NCBI GenBank assembly: GCA_016779015.1
Contig: JADHOK010000064.1
Coordinates: 1 to 7,447, forward strand
DNA: 7,447 nt
Direction of reading: 5' to 3'
DNA from: PS1 clade bacterium
GTDB lineage: Bacteria; Pseudomonadota; Alphaproteobacteria; RS24
Shown: one piece after another, positions 4,775 through 7,447 of the stretch
Position numbering within the stretch: position 1 is the first letter of the stretch
Layout of the letters: each line of letters starts with the position of its first letter
Translations under genes and position numbers: made by a program
The notes under the pieces: generated by a model
What the model was told of the DNA's origin: nothing
The model's input: the letters and a program-made list of their open reading frames with translations, nothing else
Databases searched by the model: none

Positions 4775-7447
4775 GTGGCACTTAAACCCCGTTTGTTGAG
4801 CACTACACTTATTGCGTCGCTTTCATTGGCTTTGCCGGTTTCGACCGCGCTGGCTTTTGATATTCGAGATAGCGGCGACACCCCGCAAACCACTTCGGTG
4901 GATACCGCATCGTCATCGGCCGACCTTAATGACGACGGCGCGCATGAGTTGGCCTCGACCGGCTCTATTCTTATTGACGGCACGCCGACCAATGACAGCT
5001 CGGCCATTATTGTTAACAGCCCCGACGGCACTGTGATTATTGACGGGCCGATTGTCATTCGCAGTCATAAAGATGACGGCACGGCGACCGACACTGCTTT
5101 GACCGCAGCCACCGGGGTAAAAATTACCGGCCCTGATAACGGTCGCACCATCCGCATTAAGAATGATGCATCGATTGTTATTGTCGAGGGTATCTCGGCC
5201 ACCGACCGTCGAGGGCCTGATTACGACGCGAATGAAGACGGCTTTGCCGATAACGATTCCGATGAGGACGGTATCAGCGAAGGCTCGCATGCGCTGAGCG
5301 GAAAAAACTGGCGCGTCGGTTTCTGGAAAGTCGGCGCGGTCTCAACCGATATTATCGGTGAGGCAGGCTCTTCGATCACCATTTACGGCAATGGCGAACG
5401 CGATGACCCGGTCTCGGGCAATCATCGCTATGCATCGGGTGTGGTCATCAGCGATTCGAATTTGAATGGCAATCTCGACCTGTCCACCACCATAAGAATG
5501 TTTGGCGACGAGACCCATGCGGTCGATATATTGTCGCAAATCACCGGCTATTACCGCCAGCGCGGCGATTTTAGCGGCCAAACGGCGGAAGTCGATGTGC
5601 GCGGCGAAGGGAGTGTCGGTCTCAATATCGCCGCCCCGATCGGCGGTGCTTTATTGCTGGAAAGCGGCATAAACGCGACCGGCTTTTCGACTTATTCGGG
5701 CAGCGGCGGCCCAAGCCATAGCCGCGATGAAAGCGAGCTTACCGTTGACCAAATTGCAGCCAATACGGCCGAGCGGCGGCGCGGTGGCGCGGCGGTCAAT
5801 ATCGCATCAGACGTCAATGGCGGGGTGATAATTGGCGGGACGATAAACCGCGTTGAAAGCGATGCCGAGACCACCGCCCTCAGTGCCATAAGCGAGGCGC
5901 GCGCCGATGATGACGATGACGCAAATACCGGCACCGATGTAACGGCGCAAAAAACCCTGCCGTATCATTACGACCAAAATCGCAATTTTGTTGCGCGGCT
6001 GACCAGTCATGGTGAGGCCGATAATATGGCGACGCTGCGTATCAATGGCGAGGTCGGCAATGATGGCGCAGTAGAAACGCTGCTGGATACGACCAATGAT
6101 GACGGGCTGTCCGGCACCGACCAATACCGCGACGGCCTGACGCAATTCTTCTATTCGTTCGGCCTGATGAACCGCGGCACGATTTTGGCCGATGGCTTGT
6201 ATAACGACTTCAAAGCCGATGCGGTTCGTATTGATACGGGCGCGACCATCAATGGCGGCATTTTCAATAGCGGGACAATTCAAGCGAGAGCCAATAACGC
6301 CAATGCGCGGGCCATCATCATCAATGGCGGCACATTGACCGAGGGTTTGCGCACCGATAGCAGCGTGTTTTTGAACGAGGGCACCATTCAGGCTGACGTC
6401 AGCGCGCATACTGGCGCCGACGCCGACGCCACAACAACCACATATTCGGCGACCGCGATTTCGCTCGCCGCCGATTCGATACTGACTGCTTCCGCAACAC
6501 CGGTTTTTGTCAATCGTGGCGCGGTGGCGGCGACCTCAACTTTCATCACCGCCGCCACTGCTGACGCCGCGCAAACCACTGAAGCGGGCGATAATGCGAC
6601 GGCGTTTGATTTCTCGAATTACACCGGAGCGCTCAACCTGACGCAGGAGTTTTTGAAAGCCGATGCACTCCTCAACCCGGGCAGCGCAAACAGCGCCAGC
6701 AATCCTTATTTGGGCAGCGGCGACACCGATATTGATGTCGATGCCGATGGTGTTATCGACACTGATGATTACGCCCAACTGCCTGTCATTGTGGGCGATG
6801 TCAAATTCGGCAATGGCAATAATGCATTCACCATCAAGGTCGGCTCTGTGACCGGCGATATCAGTTTCGGCAATGGCGATGACGCGCTGCTCTTATCCAA
6901 CGAGATTGCCGGTGACACTGAAAACACCACCAGCTTTACTGGTCGCCTTACCAAAGGCACGGGCGGTTTGGACATCACGGTCGACGAACGCGCGCAACTG
7001 CACCTTATCGGGCAAGAAGGCGATGCCGATACCGAGACCGAAAACCTTGCGGTGGATGAGCTGACCGTGAATGGCGAATTGAGGTTCTCCGTCGATACCG
7101 AACAATTGACCGATGCGGTATTGGATGTCACCACGCTGAGCTTGGCCGATACGGCCACCATCACGCCGCGCCTGACCTCGCTCTTTGCAGTCGGTGGAAG
7201 CAGCACCGCCAGGCTGATGGATTATACGAACATCACAAGAAATAATGACATTCAGACCTATCTCGCCGACGAGACGCCGTATATTTACGATGTGACGCTG
7301 AACGACGAAAACTCTGCCATATCGGCAAGTTTCAGCTATAAAACCGCCGCCGATTTGGGTTTGAACGCGTCCGAAGCGCAAAGTCTGGCGGCCATGCTGA
7401 CCCATTTCAACGATGACGGTTTGCGCGAGGCGGCGCTGATAGCGATT
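4775..7447 (+). CDS. Large secreted surface protein, probable autotransporter passenger, partial (C-terminus beyond window)
   Basis: GTG at 4775 opens a frame of 891 codons with no stop to the right edge. Residues 1-27 form a Sec signal peptide: K4 and R6, a hydrophobic core from L7 to L20, then PVSTALA with cleavage after A27. The rest is rich in Asp, Gly, Thr, Asn and Ala, and I found no Cys codon, as usual for exported passengers. Beta-helix-like rungs are visible: N-x-G-[TA]-[IV] at 466, 498, 534 and 580, and FGNGNNAFTI (678-687) with FGNGDDALLL (698-707) exactly 20 residues apart. Asp-rich candidate Ca2+ loops lie at 149-166 (thrombospondin type 3-like) and 654-665 (DVDADGVIDTDD, EF-hand/dockerin-like). 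Near the edge the sequence becomes helical (SEAQSLAAMLTHF), perhaps the linker before a C-terminal beta-barrel, which would make it a type V autotransporter; the barrel itself is not seen. It lies 36 bp behind the ligase gene. The role (adhesin, enzyme or other) is unknown. Confidence 0.85.
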   Translation, partial: MALKPRLLSTTLIASLSLALPVSTALAFDIRDSGDTPQTTSVDTASSSADLNDDGAHELASTGSILIDGTPTNDSSAIIVNSPDGTVIIDGPIVIRSHKDDGTATDTALTAATGVKITGPDNGRTIRIKNDASIVIVEGISATDRRGPDYDANEDGFADNDSDEDGISEGSHALSGKNWRVGFWKVGAVSTDIIGEAGSSITIYGNGERDDPVSGNHRYASGVVISDSNLNGNLDLSTTIRMFGDETHAVDILSQITGYYRQRGDFSGQTAEVDVRGEGSVGLNIAAPIGGALLLESGINATGFSTYSGSGGPSHSRDESELTVDQIAANTAERRRGGAAVNIASDVNGGVIIGGTINRVESDAETTALSAISEARADDDDDANTGTDVTAQKTLPYHYDQNRNFVARLTSHGEADNMATLRINGEVGNDGAVETLLDTTNDDGLSGTDQYRDGLTQFFYSFGLMNRGTILADGLYNDFKADAVRIDTGATINGGIFNSGTIQARANNANARAIIINGGTLTEGLRTDSSVFLNEGTIQADVSAHTGADADATTTTYSATAISLAADSILTASATPVFVNRGAVAATSTFITAATADAAQTTEAGDNATAFDFSNYTGALNLTQEFLKADALLNPGSANSASNPYLGSGDTDIDVDADGVIDTDDYAQLPVIVGDVKFGNGNNAFTIKVGSVTGDISFGNGDDALLLSNEIAGDTENTTSFTGRLTKGTGGLDITVDERAQLHLIGQEGDADTETENLAVDELTVNGELRFSVDTEQLTDAVLDVTTLSLADTATITPRLTSLFAVGGSSTARLMDYTNITRNNDIQTYLADETPYIYDVTLNDENSAISASFSYKTAADLGLNASEAQSLAAMLTHFNDDGLREAALIAI

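Noticed and set aside
6248..6333. Repeated ATCAATGGCGGCA blocks as a possible DNA repeat or recombination site
   Set aside because: They encode the recurrent I-N-G-G turns of the beta-helix passenger in the same frame, so protein repetition explains them.
5807..6409. 200-codon minus-strand frame within the surface-protein gene
   Set aside because: The plus-strand frame is open for the full 891 codons from a signal peptide. The antisense Ile/Ala/Gly pattern arises from the GAT, GGC and GCC codons of the passenger.

Overview
The window reads as chromosomal DNA of a Gram-negative bacterium, most likely an alphaproteobacterium (possibly of the Hyphomonas/Maricaulis type). That guess rests on the mixed moderate-to-high GC codon use, the Mrp antiporter subunits, the MFE-2-type dehydrogenase and a secreted autotransporter-like passenger. 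No rRNA, tRNA, CRISPR array, transposase or att site was seen. The DNA is almost fully coding; the longest stretch without a recognised gene is the divergent spacer between the two gene groups, about 95 bp once the small ORF there is counted (165 bp otherwise).

Left part, minus strand, in order of transcription: a possible 25-codon leader ORF (2868-2945) overlaps the start of a luciferase-like (LLM) flavin monooxygenase (1814-2875). A 113 bp gap follows, then an SDR dehydrogenase of the peroxisomal MFE-2 / 17beta-HSD4 type (792-1700). After a 43 bp gap holding a hairpin come two Mrp cation/proton antiporter subunits, mrpE (266-748) and mrpF (269 to beyond the left edge), which overlap by ATGA. 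The usual mrpA-D genes are not upstream of mrpE.

Right part, plus strand: a class I adenylate-forming acyl-CoA synthetase (3041-4738) with a good promoter and Shine-Dalgarno. Only 36 bp later, a very large secreted protein begins at a GTG codon (4775) and stays open for 891 codons to the right edge. It has a clear Sec signal peptide, an Asp/Gly/Thr-rich beta-helix-like passenger with N-x-G-T-I rungs, and several Asp-rich candidate calcium-binding loops. It is probably the N-terminal passenger of an autotransporter or similar surface protein whose C-terminal barrel would lie outside the window.

The ligase, SDR and LLM enzymes together suggest activation and oxidation of a fatty-acyl or related hydrophobic carboxylate, but no substrate can be read from the sequence. 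The most notable points are the GTG-started surface protein with its calcium-type motifs, the SD-equipped leader ORF that ends on the start of the SD-less LLM gene, and the hairpin abutting an SD-less mrpE that follows an SDR gene. I see no clearly new multi-gene system.
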